From assembly GCA_965221445.1 (NCBI GenBank), contig CBDCSF010000013.1:2790001-2854000 (forward strand): a stretch of 64,000 nucleotides of DNA, read 5' to 3'. The notes under the pieces were generated by a model. That model searched no databases. It was not told where the DNA came from and saw only the letters and a list, made by a program, of their open reading frames with translations. Positions 53,679 to 63,708 of the stretch are shown piece after piece. The stretch is from MPNP01 sp965221445. GTDB lineage: Bacteria > Pseudomonadota > Alphaproteobacteria > Rhodobacterales > Rhodobacteraceae. The position numbers were made by a program, and so were the translations under genes. Positions within the stretch are counted from its first letter, which is position 1. Each line of letters begins with the position of its first letter.

Positions 53679-55462
53679 AGGCAGGGAGTTCTGATTATAA
53701 TGATGAGAGCGTGTCATCGGTGACCGTGACGGTGACTGATGATGATGAAACTCCGGAAGCTCTTACCCTTACGGTTGATGCTGATACGGGGACCAATAAT
53801 GTCCAGACATCACTATCCGAGGGAGGTGGGGCGAAGACGGTGCGTGTGACGGCAACACTTGATGGGTCGATTGTCTTTGATGAAGCCAAGGCGGTTACGG
53901 TCGAGGTTGGCCATGCCGATGACACCGCCATCGAGGGTACCGACTACACGATGGTAGGGTCGCTGAGTATCACCATCGACGCTGAATCATCAAGTGGGTA
54001 TTTGGACTTCATGCTGACCCCTACGAACGATGCTGTGGACGAGGAGGATGAGACCATCAGTCTTAAAGGGACACTGGAGGATGTGACAGTCACAGATACC
54101 GAGATCACCCTGACCGATGATGACACGAGAGGGGTTACGGTTTCGGCAGCATCGTCTGGTGTGACACTTCGAGAGACTGATGATACCTCTGACCCCCAGG
54201 ATACCAAGGAGGATCACAAAGAGACATATACAGTGGTACTGACAAGTAAACCGACCGATAATGTAGAGATTGAATTATCGGTACCGGATGGTGCCCCCTT
54301 TACGGTATCCCCTTTAAGTTTGACCTTTACTCCGAGTGGAGCGGGTATGTGGAGTACCAAACAGACTATAACGGTCACGGCAGTCAATGACAATATTGAT
54401 AATACGAATGACATGCGGAGTGCGGAAATCACCCATACGGTGGATGCGGATGAGACGGATTACGAGGATGAGAGTGTGTCATCGGTGGCTGTGACGGTGA
54501 CTGATGATGATGAAACTCCGGAAGCTCTTACCCTTACGGTTGATGCTGATACGGGGACCAACAATGTTCAGGGCTCTCTTGCCGAGGGAGGTGGGGCGAA
54601 AACGGTACGTGTGACGGCAATGCTGGATGGTTCGACGACCTTTGCCGAGGACAAGATGGTTACGGTCGAGGTTGGCGATACCGATGACAGTGCCACCGAG
54701 GGGACCGACTACGCGATGGTGGGGGCACAGAGTATTACGATCAAGGCCGGGACATCAAGCGGTCATGTGGACTTCATGCTGACACCAACTGCTGACACCA
54801 TTGATGAAGAGGACGAGACCATCAGTCTTGACGGGACACTGGCGGGTGTGACAGTCACAGGTGCTGAAATAACTCTCACCGACGATGATGATGCACCTGA
54901 TGGCATTAGGCTTTCTGTTGATACTGATGGAGATACCGACGGCAGTCAGGACAAGGTCAAGGAGGATGCTGGAGCAACAATGGTGACTGTAACTGCCACG
55001 GTAACCGGAGGCACGACCTATAGCAGTGCACATACAGTTGCGGTGAGTGTTGGTGATGGTACGGCAACTGTCACTGATGATTATGTAGCAGTTGGAGATT
55101 TCAACATTACAATCCCGGCTGGTGTGGCAAGTGCACGAGGGATGTTCACTTTGACCCCGGTCAAGGACTCTGTTGATGAGGACGACGAGACAGTTGATGT
55201 GACAGGTACGATTAGTGATGCTGGTGCTCCTACAGTCACCGACACCACGGTCACCATTGAAGATGACGATACGAAGGGTGTGGTGGTTTCGGCAGCATCG
55301 ACTGGTCTGACTATTGATGAGGCAGATGATGGCACCACATCTGGTATCCAGGAACACGAACAAACCTACACAATTGTTCTCACGAGTGAACCTGTTGATG
55401 ATGTTGTCATTGGCGTTGGGGTACCAGGTGGGGCACCTTTTTCCGTGTCCCCTCCAGCTTGA
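53648..55462 (+). CDS. giant Calx-beta repeat surface protein, middle segment (frameshifted)
   Basis: 604 residues, the continuation of the preceding segment after restoring one G at 53642-53646; the ATG at 53648 is not a real start but a codon inside the repeat (MRSAVITHAV). It contains about five further repeats ending in VTDDDETPE, LTDDDTRGV, LTDDDDAPD and IEDDDTKGV. It ends at a false stop because one C is missing in the run 55449-55452: here GTGTCCCCTCCAGC, while the sister repeat near 60630 has five C and reads on as SVSPSSLTFTP. If both bases are restored, the whole locus is one frame. Confidence 0.8.
   Translation: MRSAVITHAVKAGSSDYNDESVSSVTVTVTDDDETPEALTLTVDADTGTNNVQTSLSEGGGAKTVRVTATLDGSIVFDEAKAVTVEVGHADDTAIEGTDYTMVGSLSITIDAESSSGYLDFMLTPTNDAVDEEDETISLKGTLEDVTVTDTEITLTDDDTRGVTVSAASSGVTLRETDDTSDPQDTKEDHKETYTVVLTSKPTDNVEIELSVPDGAPFTVSPLSLTFTPSGAGMWSTKQTITVTAVNDNIDNTNDMRSAEITHTVDADETDYEDESVSSVAVTVTDDDETPEALTLTVDADTGTNNVQGSLAEGGGAKTVRVTAMLDGSTTFAEDKMVTVEVGDTDDSATEGTDYAMVGAQSITIKAGTSSGHVDFMLTPTADTIDEEDETISLDGTLAGVTVTGAEITLTDDDDAPDGIRLSVDTDGDTDGSQDKVKEDAGATMVTVTATVTGGTTYSSAHTVAVSVGDGTATVTDDYVAVGDFNITIPAGVASARGMFTLTPVKDSVDEDDETVDVTGTISDAGAPTVTDTTVTIEDDDTKGVVVSAASTGLTIDEADDGTTSGIQEHEQTYTIVLTSEPVDDVVIGVGVPGGAPFSVSPPA
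54116..54406 (+). repeat. 291-base exact repeat, copy 2
   Basis: Second copy of the sequence at 53352-53642. It encodes the same repeat unit (VTVSAASSGVTLRETDD onward). Here the following bases are AATACGAATGACATGCGG and the frame stays open, unlike after copy 1. Confidence 0.85.
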
Positions 55463-58400
55463 CCTTTACTCCAGGTGGCTCGGGCATCTGGAGTACGGCA
55501 CAGGAGGTTACGGTCACGGCGATCAATGACAATATAGACAATACAGGAGGTGAACGGGTTGCAACAATCACACACACCCTGACAGTTGGCAGTTCCGATT
55601 ACAGTGGAGTTGAGGTTTCAGATGTGGAAGTAACTGTTACCGACGATGATGGGGCGCCAGGTGGAATTACTCTTTCAGTTAACACGGGTGGTCAAGCTCA
55701 GATGGAGATTGGGGAGGGTGCCGGGGCAACAACGGTGACAGTAACAGCTACGGTAACCGGAGGTTCAACCTATGCCACCGCTCAAACTGTAGCAGTTAAT
55801 GTAAGTGGTAACTCGGCTAAAGTCGGAGATGATTACACAACATCAACAATTCCATTCAATATTGTGGTTCCTGCCGGAGCAAACAGCCATAGTGGGACTT
55901 TTACTCTGACACCTGTTGATGATGATATTCACGAAGGTAGTGAAACCATATCTGTAAGTGGTACAATTGATGGTGTTGGAGCTCCAACTGTCACTGGAAC
56001 CACAATAACCATAACTGATAATGACGTGGTACCAACAGCCTTGACACTTAGGGTTGATGCTGATACGGGGACCGACAATGTCCAGACATCTCTATCTGAG
56101 GGAGGTGGAGTCAAAACGGTACGGGTGACCGCAACCCTTGATGGTTCGACGACCTTTGCCACGAACAAAACAGTATCTGTTGAGGTGGGTAAATTGGGTG
56201 ATAGTGCTGCTGAGGGGATGAGTGGCGACTACGAAACTGTGGGAACTCAATCTATTACCATCATGGCTGGTGAATCAAGCGGACATGTAGAGTTCACATT
56301 GACACCTGTAAATGACCTGCTTTTTGAGGGTAGTGAGACAATCACCATTGCAGGGACACTCATGGGTGTTAGTGTAAGGGATACAGAAATTACACTTGAA
56401 GATGACGAAACAGTACCAGCGGTTTCGCTCTTGGTTGACCCCAATGCGGTTTCTGAGAGTGGAGGAACTAGAACGGTTACCGTAAGTGCTCAGCTTGACC
56501 CAACTGTTGCAATGGAAAACCGTGAATCAACGGTTACACTTTCCCTTGGTGGAACAGCAACGAGTGGGGACTACACATCATCCTGGTCACCGGTTACACC
56601 CGTGATAACATTTCCCACGGGTGAAACGAAGGGTGCAAATACTGTCTCGCTTGCTCTGACACCAACTGATGACTCCAGTGTGGAAGATGATGAGACAGTT
56701 GTGGTTGAGGGAACAGCAACAGCTGATGATGGCCAAAAACTGGTGGTAAAGGTTGCAGTTATTACGCTGGAAGATGATGATGCCCAAGGTATTAACCTTT
56801 CACCTAGGTCGGTGAATGTTACCGAAGGTGCAACTGTTACCTACGATGTCTGGTTGGGTACACAACCTACGGGTGATGTTACGGTGACATTGTCTGGTCA
56901 TGACACGGGGATCGCAACAGTAGATAAAACGGAACTCACTTTTACAAATACGACCTGGAATACACGTCAACAGGTAGCTGTAACAGGAGATGATGATAAC
57001 CTGAACAATACCGAAAACAACCGTAAAACGTCAATACGTCATGCGGCTGCAGGTGGTGGATATAACAATGTTGAATCTACTTTGGATATAACAGTTGTTG
57101 ACAATGACGACGCGCCTTCCTTTTCCATAGATGACGCTTCAGCTACTGAAGGTCAGGTCATCAGTTTTACTGTCAACAGGGCGGGTGCAACTGGTCATGC
57201 AGTATCGGTGAGTTGGCAGACCGAAGAGGACACAGGCGGCAGTCATGCAGCTTCAACGTCAGACTATACAGTTCAAACCACACCTCAAGTTCTGAATTTC
57301 GCTGTTGGTGAGACCAGTAAGACCATCACGGTGCAAACGACACAGGACAATTTAACCGAGGAGGATGAAACATTTCTTGTAAAACTTAGTGCACCAGGTA
57401 CAGGGACAACGATTACTGATGATACAGCCACAGGGAGGATAACCAACGATGATGCAACTCCGACGGCTCTTACCCTTACGGTTGATGCTGATACGGGGAC
57501 CAACAATGTCCAGACATCACTATCCGAGGGAGGTGGAGCGAAGACGGTACGGGTGACGGCAACACTTGATGGGTCGATTGTCTTTGATGAAGCCAAGGCG
57601 GTTAGGGTCGAGGTTGGCCATGCTGATGACACCGCCATCAAGGGTACCGACTACACGATGGTAGGGTCGCTGAGTATCACAATCGACGCTGAATCATCAA
57701 GTGGGTATTTGGACTTCACGCTGACGCCGGTCAATGACGACATTGATGAATCGAATGAGACCATCAGTTTTGACGGGGAACTGGAGGGTGTTACGGTGAA
57801 CGGTGCCGTGATCACCCTGATTGATGATGACACCAAGGGGGTTACGGTTTCGGCAGCATCAAGTGGGTTGACACTTCGGGAGACAAATGACCCTGATACC
57901 GACCCTACGGCTGACGATGTAGGAACCTACACGGTGGTTTTCACGAGTGAACCCACCGGTGATGTCACGATCAACATTGGCGTGCCCGCGGGTGCTCCTT
58001 TTACCGTCAGCGACACCAGTATTGATTTTACCCCATCAAACTGGAGTAACGAACAGACCATAACAGTCACGGCGGCCAATGACAACATAGACAATACAGG
58101 CGGCATGCGAAGCGCGGAAATCACTCATACGGTGGATGCGGGCAATTCCGACTATGGTGGTGTGACAGCAGATAACCTGGCCGTGACGGTCACTGATGAT
58201 GACGATACGCCAGGCGATATCACGCTGACGGTGGACACCCCCTCCATCACCGAGGGAGGAGGGGCGAAGACGGTACGGGTGACGGCAACACTTGATGGGT
58301 CGATTGTCCTTGATGAAGACAAGACGGTATCGGTTGATGTGGGCACAGGAGGAGACACTGCCATTGAGGGGACCGATTACACGATGGTGGGATCGCAGAG

Positions 58401-61400
58401 TATTACGATCGATGCCAGATCATCAAGCGGGCATGTGGAGTTTACGCTGACCCCTACGAACGATGCTTTGGACGAGGAGAATGAAACCATCACGATCGAA
58501 GGGACGGCTACGGATGTGGTCGTTACAGGTACCGAAATAACTCTTACTGATGATGATACAAAGGGGGTTACGGTTTCTGCTATGTCGACTGGTGTGACGA
58601 TCCGGGAGACCGACGTCAGCGGCACGCCGGCCGAAGAGCACAAGATCACCTACACGGTGGTTCTCACGAGTAAACCCACCGGCACTGTGACCATCAATAT
58701 TGAAAGTGGCGACACCGATGTGGCTACGGTGTCACCTGCAAGCCTGACCTTTACTCCGAGTGGAGCGGGTATCTGGAGCACGGCACAGGAAGTTACGGTC
58801 ACAGCAGTCAATGACAATACCGACAATACGGGCGATGAACGTAGCACGGAAATCACCCACATGCTGGTGGCCGGGACCTCCGACTACGGAAGTGTGACAG
58901 TTGATGATGTCTCGGTGACAGTAACCGATGATGATGGACCTCCGGGAGGAATTGCCCTTTCGGTTGATACTGACACCAGCATGGCTGGGGAGCAGGACGA
59001 AATCGGAGAAGACGCTGGTGCCACCACGGTGGAGGTTACGGCCACTGTTACCGGCGGCTCAGCCTACAGCAGTGCGCAGACGGTTGCAGTGAGTGTAAGC
59101 GACGGTACGGCGACCGTTACTGATGACTACGCAACTGTGGCCGGTTTCAGCATCACGATTCCAGCCGGTACGACAAGTGCCACACATAATTTCACGTTGA
59201 CGCCAGTGAACGACATGTTTCATGAAGGTCCTGAAACGGTCAATGTGTCCGGCACGGTCAGTGGTGCCGGTGCACCGGCAGTTACGGGTACCACAATTAC
59301 CATCACTGATAATGACGCGGCCCCGACGACGGCCACTCTGACGGTTGATGCCGACACGGGAGTTGCCAATAACCAGAACTCGCTGGCCGAGGATGGTGGT
59401 GCGAAAACGGTGCGGGTGACGGCGACACTGGGTGGCTCAGTGACCTTTACCGGGGACAAAACAGTGACTGTCGAGGTCGGAAATACCGGTGATACAGCCA
59501 CCGAAGGGACTGACTACACAATGGTGGTTACGCAAAGCATTACCATCAAGGCTGGATCATCAAGCGGGTATGTGGAGTTTACGTTGACGCCCACCCAGGA
59601 CATTCAGGCCGAGGGTAGCGAGACAATCAGTTTCAAGGGTACAGCTACCGGGTTGACGGTTACAGATGCCAGCATTACCTTGACCGATGATGACACGGCT
59701 CCTACAACGGCCACTCTGACGGTTGATGCCGACACGGGAGTTGCCAATAACCAGAACTCGCTGGCCGAGGATGGAGGAGCAAAGACGGTGCGGGTGACAG
59801 CAACACTGGGTGGTTCGGTGACCTTTACCGAGGATAAGACGGTTTCTGTCGAGGTCGGTAATTCCGGTGATACAGCCATTGAAGGGACTGACTACACGAC
59901 GGTGGGCACGCAAAGCATTACCATCACGGCTGGATCATCAAGCGGGTATGTGGAGTTTACGTTGACGCCCACCCAGGACATTCAGGCCGAGGGTAGCGAG
60001 ACAATCAGTTTCAAGGGTACAGCTACCGGGTTGACGGTTACAGATGCCAGCATTACCTTGACCGATGATGACACGGCTCCTACAACGGCCACTCTGACGG
60101 TTGATGCCGACACGGGAGTTGCCAATAACCAGAACTCGCTGGCCGAGGATGGAGGAGCAAAGACGGTGCGGGTGACAGCAACACTGGGTGGTTCGGTGAC
60201 CTTTACCGGGGACAAGACGGTTTCTGTCGAGGTCGGTAATTCCGGTGATACAGCCATTGAAGGGACTGACTACACGACGGTGGGCACGCAAAGCATTACC
60301 ATCACGGCTGGATCATCAAGCGGGTATGTGGAGTTTACGTTGACGCCTACCCAGGACATTCAGGCCGAGGGTAGTGAAACGATAAGTATTGAAGGGACAT
60401 CAAACGGATTGACGATAACGCCTACGGCAATCACAATGACCGATGATGATGAAATGAAGGGAGTGACAGTATCGGCTTCATCAAGCGGTCTCGTGATCCA
60501 TGAAACTGATAATATTGCGACAACCCAAACAGAGGAGCACAAAAAATCCTATACAGTTGTTTTGGATAGCGTACCAACTGCCAATGTTGTCATAGGAGTC
60601 GTTGTACCAGAAGGCGCACCTTTTTCCGTGTCCCCCTCCAGCCTGACCTTTACTCCAAGTGGATCGGGTATCTGGAGCACAGAACAAACGGTGACTGTTA
60701 CAGCAATTAATGATGATATTGATAATACGGGAGGAGAAAGAGTTGCAAAAATTACACATACCTTGACGGTCGGTAGTTCGAATTATCAAGGCATAAGTGT
60801 ACCAGAAGTCGAAGTTACAGTAACTGACGATGACGCCACACCAACAACACTTGCCCTTTCTGTTGATACAGATACCGGAACCAACAATGTCCAGACGTCG
60901 ATTGCCGAGGGCGGTGGAAGTAAGACGGTACGGGTAACAGCAACTTTGGGAGGCACGATTGCTTTTGACGAAGACAAGACGGTATCGGTTGAGATAGGCA
61001 AGTCAAGTGACAGCGCAATGGAGGGTACGGACTATACGGTCGTTGGAACACAAAACATTGTCATTGCAGCCGGGAGTCTAAGTGGTTTTAAGGATTTCAC
61101 AATGACTCCTACACAGGACTTACTTGTTGAGGGTAATGAACTGATCAGTCTTGATGGAACTCTCGCAGGTGTTGCTGTGACTGATGCGATTATCACTCTT
61201 ACCGACGATGATGTAACGCCAAGTGCTTTGAGTCTTACAGTTGATGCGGATATGGAGATTAGTAACATTCAGACTGCTATTTCCGAAGGGGATGGAAGCA
61301 TGACCGTGCGTGTGACAGCAACGTTGGTAGGAACAAATGCCTTTACCGAAGACAAAACGGTATCGGTTGAGATAGGCAAGTCAAGTGATAGTGCGACTGA

Positions 61401-63459
61401 AGGTGTTGACTACACGACCATCGGAACACAGAGCATAACCATCACGGCGGGCACTCTCAGTGCATATAAAGATTTAACTCTGACCCCAATACAGGATACT
61501 GAGGATGAGGGAATTGAAACGATAAGCGTTATGGGTAATTTGGCAGATGTAATAGTGTCGCCAACAAATATTACTTTAATCGATGATGATGTTACTACAA
61601 TAACATTAGCTGGTGCCAAAGGTGATATCAAGGAAGGTCAAACAAAGGTCTTTACAATTCAATTGGGGCGGGGTCTTGTCACTGGTGAAACCGTGACAAT
61701 TCCACTTACTTTTGCAGGTACAGCAACCAGAAACAGCGACTATACCTTGACAGGTACAACGGCCGATGGGGCCCAATACAATAATCTTAATACTGGGAAT
61801 GCCAATGTTGTATTTACAGGTCCCAACATAGGTCAAACAGCCACAACGGCAACCATTACTTTGAGTGCTGCCGCTGATCAAACAACTGAGAGTGCTCCTG
61901 AAACTGTTGACATCGGTTTGGGTACTATTACCAACACGGGTCTTACCAATACGGGCGGAGTGTCAAAGACAGATAATTTAATGGTGTTTAATATCACTGA
62001 AAACGTGAGTGAAACGGAAAATTGGATTCCAAAAAAAGCTGCTAATAAAGGTCTGATCAGGTTTGGAAGAACAGTTGGTCAACAAGCAGCAAGTGCAATA
62101 CGTGATCGCTTGGATACCGACCGTACAGAGGGGTTTGTCTCAAGTCTTGCCGGTGAAAACCTACCTCACATAACCAGCACTCCAGATGTTCCAAAACACC
62201 ATCTTGATTACCCTGGAACAAGGAATGAACACTGGCAGGATGATGGTAGACTTCCTGCCGAAGGTCTTGCAACAGAAGAAGATGAAATCACCCGTGCCCT
62301 TACAGATGAGGATTTCCTAAGTGGAACATCATTTACACTTAACACTGTAAGGGGAAACGGTTCCACTTACTCTTATTGGGGAAGAGGCTCAATCTCTGAA
62401 TTCAGAGGCGTTGCCGAAGACATCAGTCTTGATGGTGAAGTAAAGGATATAATAATTGGTACCGAAAGAATCAGACACGATCGGCTTCTGGGTTTGTTGA
62501 TCATGGGTAGTAGAGGGGATATTACCTACAGTTTTGAGGACGAAAATGGTCTGATTAAAACCTCCTTAACATCCCTCGTTCCATATGGCAGTTTGGATCT
62601 CAACAAAAACCTTTCATTTTGGGGTGCTGTCGGTATAGGATGGGGATCAATGACCCTGACACCTGGGGAAAGTGATCCAATAAACACCAAATTAGATTGG
62701 AACATGACAGCTGGGGGTCTGGAAGGAACTCTTTCAGGGTTGTCAATATTACCTGGAGCAGATTTGGGATGGCATACTGATGCTCTATGGACCCATACAA
62801 GATCAGAACATGTAGAGGCACTTCCCAAAATTGGTGGTTATACCACGAGGTATCGTCTTGGCATAGAAGCGACTTGGACAGAGAAACCAGCACTCAATGG
62901 ATTTATATCACCGCATGTTGGGATTGGAGTTCGATATGATGGTGGTGATGCCGAAAGAGGGTTTGGACTGGAAATCAGCAGTGGTTTGACATGGACTGGT
63001 CCTGAACGTAATCTTTCAATCTCAGTTGAAGGCCATACCCTTGCTGTTCATGAAGAAGGTGATTTCCGTGATTGGGGTCTGACCTTTGGCCTTGCCTGGG
63101 ACCCTCACCCAGAGACCAAGGAGGGATTTTCGGCTAATTTAGGCTATGATCTTGGTAATGGAGTTGGCAAGGATGATGTGTTGCTTGGTCCCGAAACTTA
63201 TCCCGAACAGTCTGAAGCTGTGAATAATGTGTCCTGGCAATCGGAAATGGCTTATGGTATCAGTCAAGGTGGAGGCATGGTTGGATCATCATATGGTGGA
63301 TTAGGAGGTACATCTGACGAAATAGACAAGGCTCGGGTTGGTTATCGAATTGAACCCGATACGCCCAATGCTGAAAACATCAGTGTCGATTTCTGGACCG
63401 ATCCGGTGGCAGATGATAAAGGGACAAATACTGGCGCTGAATTCATTTGGCGCTGGTAA
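55459..63459 (+). CDS. giant Calx-beta repeat autotransporter, C-terminal segment with outer membrane barrel
   Basis: 2666 residues, the last part of the broken gene; ATG 55459 is inside a repeat, so the apparent start is an artefact of the frameshift. Residues 1 to about 2190 hold some seventeen more Calx-beta-type repeats, including three near-identical 126-residue units at 59331-60464. From about 62040 the composition changes: a helical linker (QQAASAIRDRLDTDRTEG) and then an autotransporter-like beta-barrel with alternating strands (YSYWGRGSISEFRGVAE, LSFWGAVGIGWG, FISPHVGIGVRYDGG) ending in FIWRW, an aromatic C-terminus that BAM recognises. With both bases restored the full protein would have 4860 residues. 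Likely a surface adhesin or S-layer-like filament. Confidence 0.88.
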   Translation: MTFTPGGSGIWSTAQEVTVTAINDNIDNTGGERVATITHTLTVGSSDYSGVEVSDVEVTVTDDDGAPGGITLSVNTGGQAQMEIGEGAGATTVTVTATVTGGSTYATAQTVAVNVSGNSAKVGDDYTTSTIPFNIVVPAGANSHSGTFTLTPVDDDIHEGSETISVSGTIDGVGAPTVTGTTITITDNDVVPTALTLRVDADTGTDNVQTSLSEGGGVKTVRVTATLDGSTTFATNKTVSVEVGKLGDSAAEGMSGDYETVGTQSITIMAGESSGHVEFTLTPVNDLLFEGSETITIAGTLMGVSVRDTEITLEDDETVPAVSLLVDPNAVSESGGTRTVTVSAQLDPTVAMENRESTVTLSLGGTATSGDYTSSWSPVTPVITFPTGETKGANTVSLALTPTDDSSVEDDETVVVEGTATADDGQKLVVKVAVITLEDDDAQGINLSPRSVNVTEGATVTYDVWLGTQPTGDVTVTLSGHDTGIATVDKTELTFTNTTWNTRQQVAVTGDDDNLNNTENNRKTSIRHAAAGGGYNNVESTLDITVVDNDDAPSFSIDDASATEGQVISFTVNRAGATGHAVSVSWQTEEDTGGSHAASTSDYTVQTTPQVLNFAVGETSKTITVQTTQDNLTEEDETFLVKLSAPGTGTTITDDTATGRITNDDATPTALTLTVDADTGTNNVQTSLSEGGGAKTVRVTATLDGSIVFDEAKAVRVEVGHADDTAIKGTDYTMVGSLSITIDAESSSGYLDFTLTPVNDDIDESNETISFDGELEGVTVNGAVITLIDDDTKGVTVSAASSGLTLRETNDPDTDPTADDVGTYTVVFTSEPTGDVTINIGVPAGAPFTVSDTSIDFTPSNWSNEQTITVTAANDNIDNTGGMRSAEITHTVDAGNSDYGGVTADNLAVTVTDDDDTPGDITLTVDTPSITEGGGAKTVRVTATLDGSIVLDEDKTVSVDVGTGGDTAIEGTDYTMVGSQSITIDARSSSGHVEFTLTPTNDALDEENETITIEGTATDVVVTGTEITLTDDDTKGVTVSAMSTGVTIRETDVSGTPAEEHKITYTVVLTSKPTGTVTINIESGDTDVATVSPASLTFTPSGAGIWSTAQEVTVTAVNDNTDNTGDERSTEITHMLVAGTSDYGSVTVDDVSVTVTDDDGPPGGIALSVDTDTSMAGEQDEIGEDAGATTVEVTATVTGGSAYSSAQTVAVSVSDGTATVTDDYATVAGFSITIPAGTTSATHNFTLTPVNDMFHEGPETVNVSGTVSGAGAPAVTGTTITITDNDAAPTTATLTVDADTGVANNQNSLAEDGGAKTVRVTATLGGSVTFTGDKTVTVEVGNTGDTATEGTDYTMVVTQSITIKAGSSSGYVEFTLTPTQDIQAEGSETISFKGTATGLTVTDASITLTDDDTAPTTATLTVDADTGVANNQNSLAEDGGAKTVRVTATLGGSVTFTEDKTVSVEVGNSGDTAIEGTDYTTVGTQSITITAGSSSGYVEFTLTPTQDIQAEGSETISFKGTATGLTVTDASITLTDDDTAPTTATLTVDADTGVANNQNSLAEDGGAKTVRVTATLGGSVTFTGDKTVSVEVGNSGDTAIEGTDYTTVGTQSITITAGSSSGYVEFTLTPTQDIQAEGSETISIEGTSNGLTITPTAITMTDDDEMKGVTVSASSSGLVIHETDNIATTQTEEHKKSYTVVLDSVPTANVVIGVVVPEGAPFSVSPSSLTFTPSGSGIWSTEQTVTVTAINDDIDNTGGERVAKITHTLTVGSSNYQGISVPEVEVTVTDDDATPTTLALSVDTDTGTNNVQTSIAEGGGSKTVRVTATLGGTIAFDEDKTVSVEIGKSSDSAMEGTDYTVVGTQNIVIAAGSLSGFKDFTMTPTQDLLVEGNELISLDGTLAGVAVTDAIITLTDDDVTPSALSLTVDADMEISNIQTAISEGDGSMTVRVTATLVGTNAFTEDKTVSVEIGKSSDSATEGVDYTTIGTQSITITAGTLSAYKDLTLTPIQDTEDEGIETISVMGNLADVIVSPTNITLIDDDVTTITLAGAKGDIKEGQTKVFTIQLGRGLVTGETVTIPLTFAGTATRNSDYTLTGTTADGAQYNNLNTGNANVVFTGPNIGQTATTATITLSAAADQTTESAPETVDIGLGTITNTGLTNTGGVSKTDNLMVFNITENVSETENWIPKKAANKGLIRFGRTVGQQAASAIRDRLDTDRTEGFVSSLAGENLPHITSTPDVPKHHLDYPGTRNEHWQDDGRLPAEGLATEEDEITRALTDEDFLSGTSFTLNTVRGNGSTYSYWGRGSISEFRGVAEDISLDGEVKDIIIGTERIRHDRLLGLLIMGSRGDITYSFEDENGLIKTSLTSLVPYGSLDLNKNLSFWGAVGIGWGSMTLTPGESDPINTKLDWNMTAGGLEGTLSGLSILPGADLGWHTDALWTHTRSEHVEALPKIGGYTTRYRLGIEATWTEKPALNGFISPHVGIGVRYDGGDAERGFGLEISSGLTWTGPERNLSISVEGHTLAVHEEGDFRDWGLTFGLAWDPHPETKEGFSANLGYDLGNGVGKDDVLLGPETYPEQSEAVNNVSWQSEMAYGISQGGGMVGSSYGGLGGTSDEIDKARVGYRIEPDTPNAENISVDFWTDPVADDKGTNTGAEFIWRW
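59331..60464 (+). repeat. three tandem 378-base coding repeats
   Basis: Unit starts at 59331, 59709 and 60087 (each GGCCACTCTG), period exactly 378 bases or 126 residues. Units 2 and 3 are almost identical; unit 1 differs more toward its beginning and end, and the end of unit 3 diverges after about 60370. Protein unit begins ATLTVDADTGVANNQNSLAE and ends ITLTDDDTAPTT. Confidence 0.88.
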
Positions 63460-63535
63460 AGGTAGCCAATCAGTTGGTTTGAACAATAAAACACACAACC
63501 CTGAAGATCAATCAGTAGCACAATTCGAATGTAGT

Positions 63536-63601
63536 GCTTTTTTTGAGGAATGGTTCCCCATGCCAAGGGAGTTTCCGTTCAAAAGGTTGGAAGTAAAGAG
63601 T
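63536..63601 (+). repeat. dispersed intergenic repeat, copy 2
   Basis: Shares ordered blocks with 17397-17463 (T-run GAGGAA, TCCCCAT, GAGTTTCCG, TCAAAA, GGAAGT). It lies between the giant autotransporter and the convergent barrel gene in a 249-base non-coding stretch that shows no clear terminator. Confidence 0.5.
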
Positions 63602-63708
63602 TTGTTCAATAAATGGCCAAACTGACCTTCATTTAAAATTTTGAAGACTGAACAAAAGAACTTTTAGTATTGAATGGTAAAGTTATTGTTTTTGTAATCA
63701 AACTGGAC

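Noticed and set aside
52656..55363. Long minus-strand frames opposite the giant repeat gene
   Set aside because: They mirror the biased codon pattern of the repeats (GT/AC-rich), lack ribosome sites and family motifs, and recur at the same phase in every repeat.
59331..60464. Strong periodicity that could suggest a CRISPR array
   Set aside because: The period is 378 bases, units are nearly identical over their whole length without unique spacers, and they are in one open coding frame.
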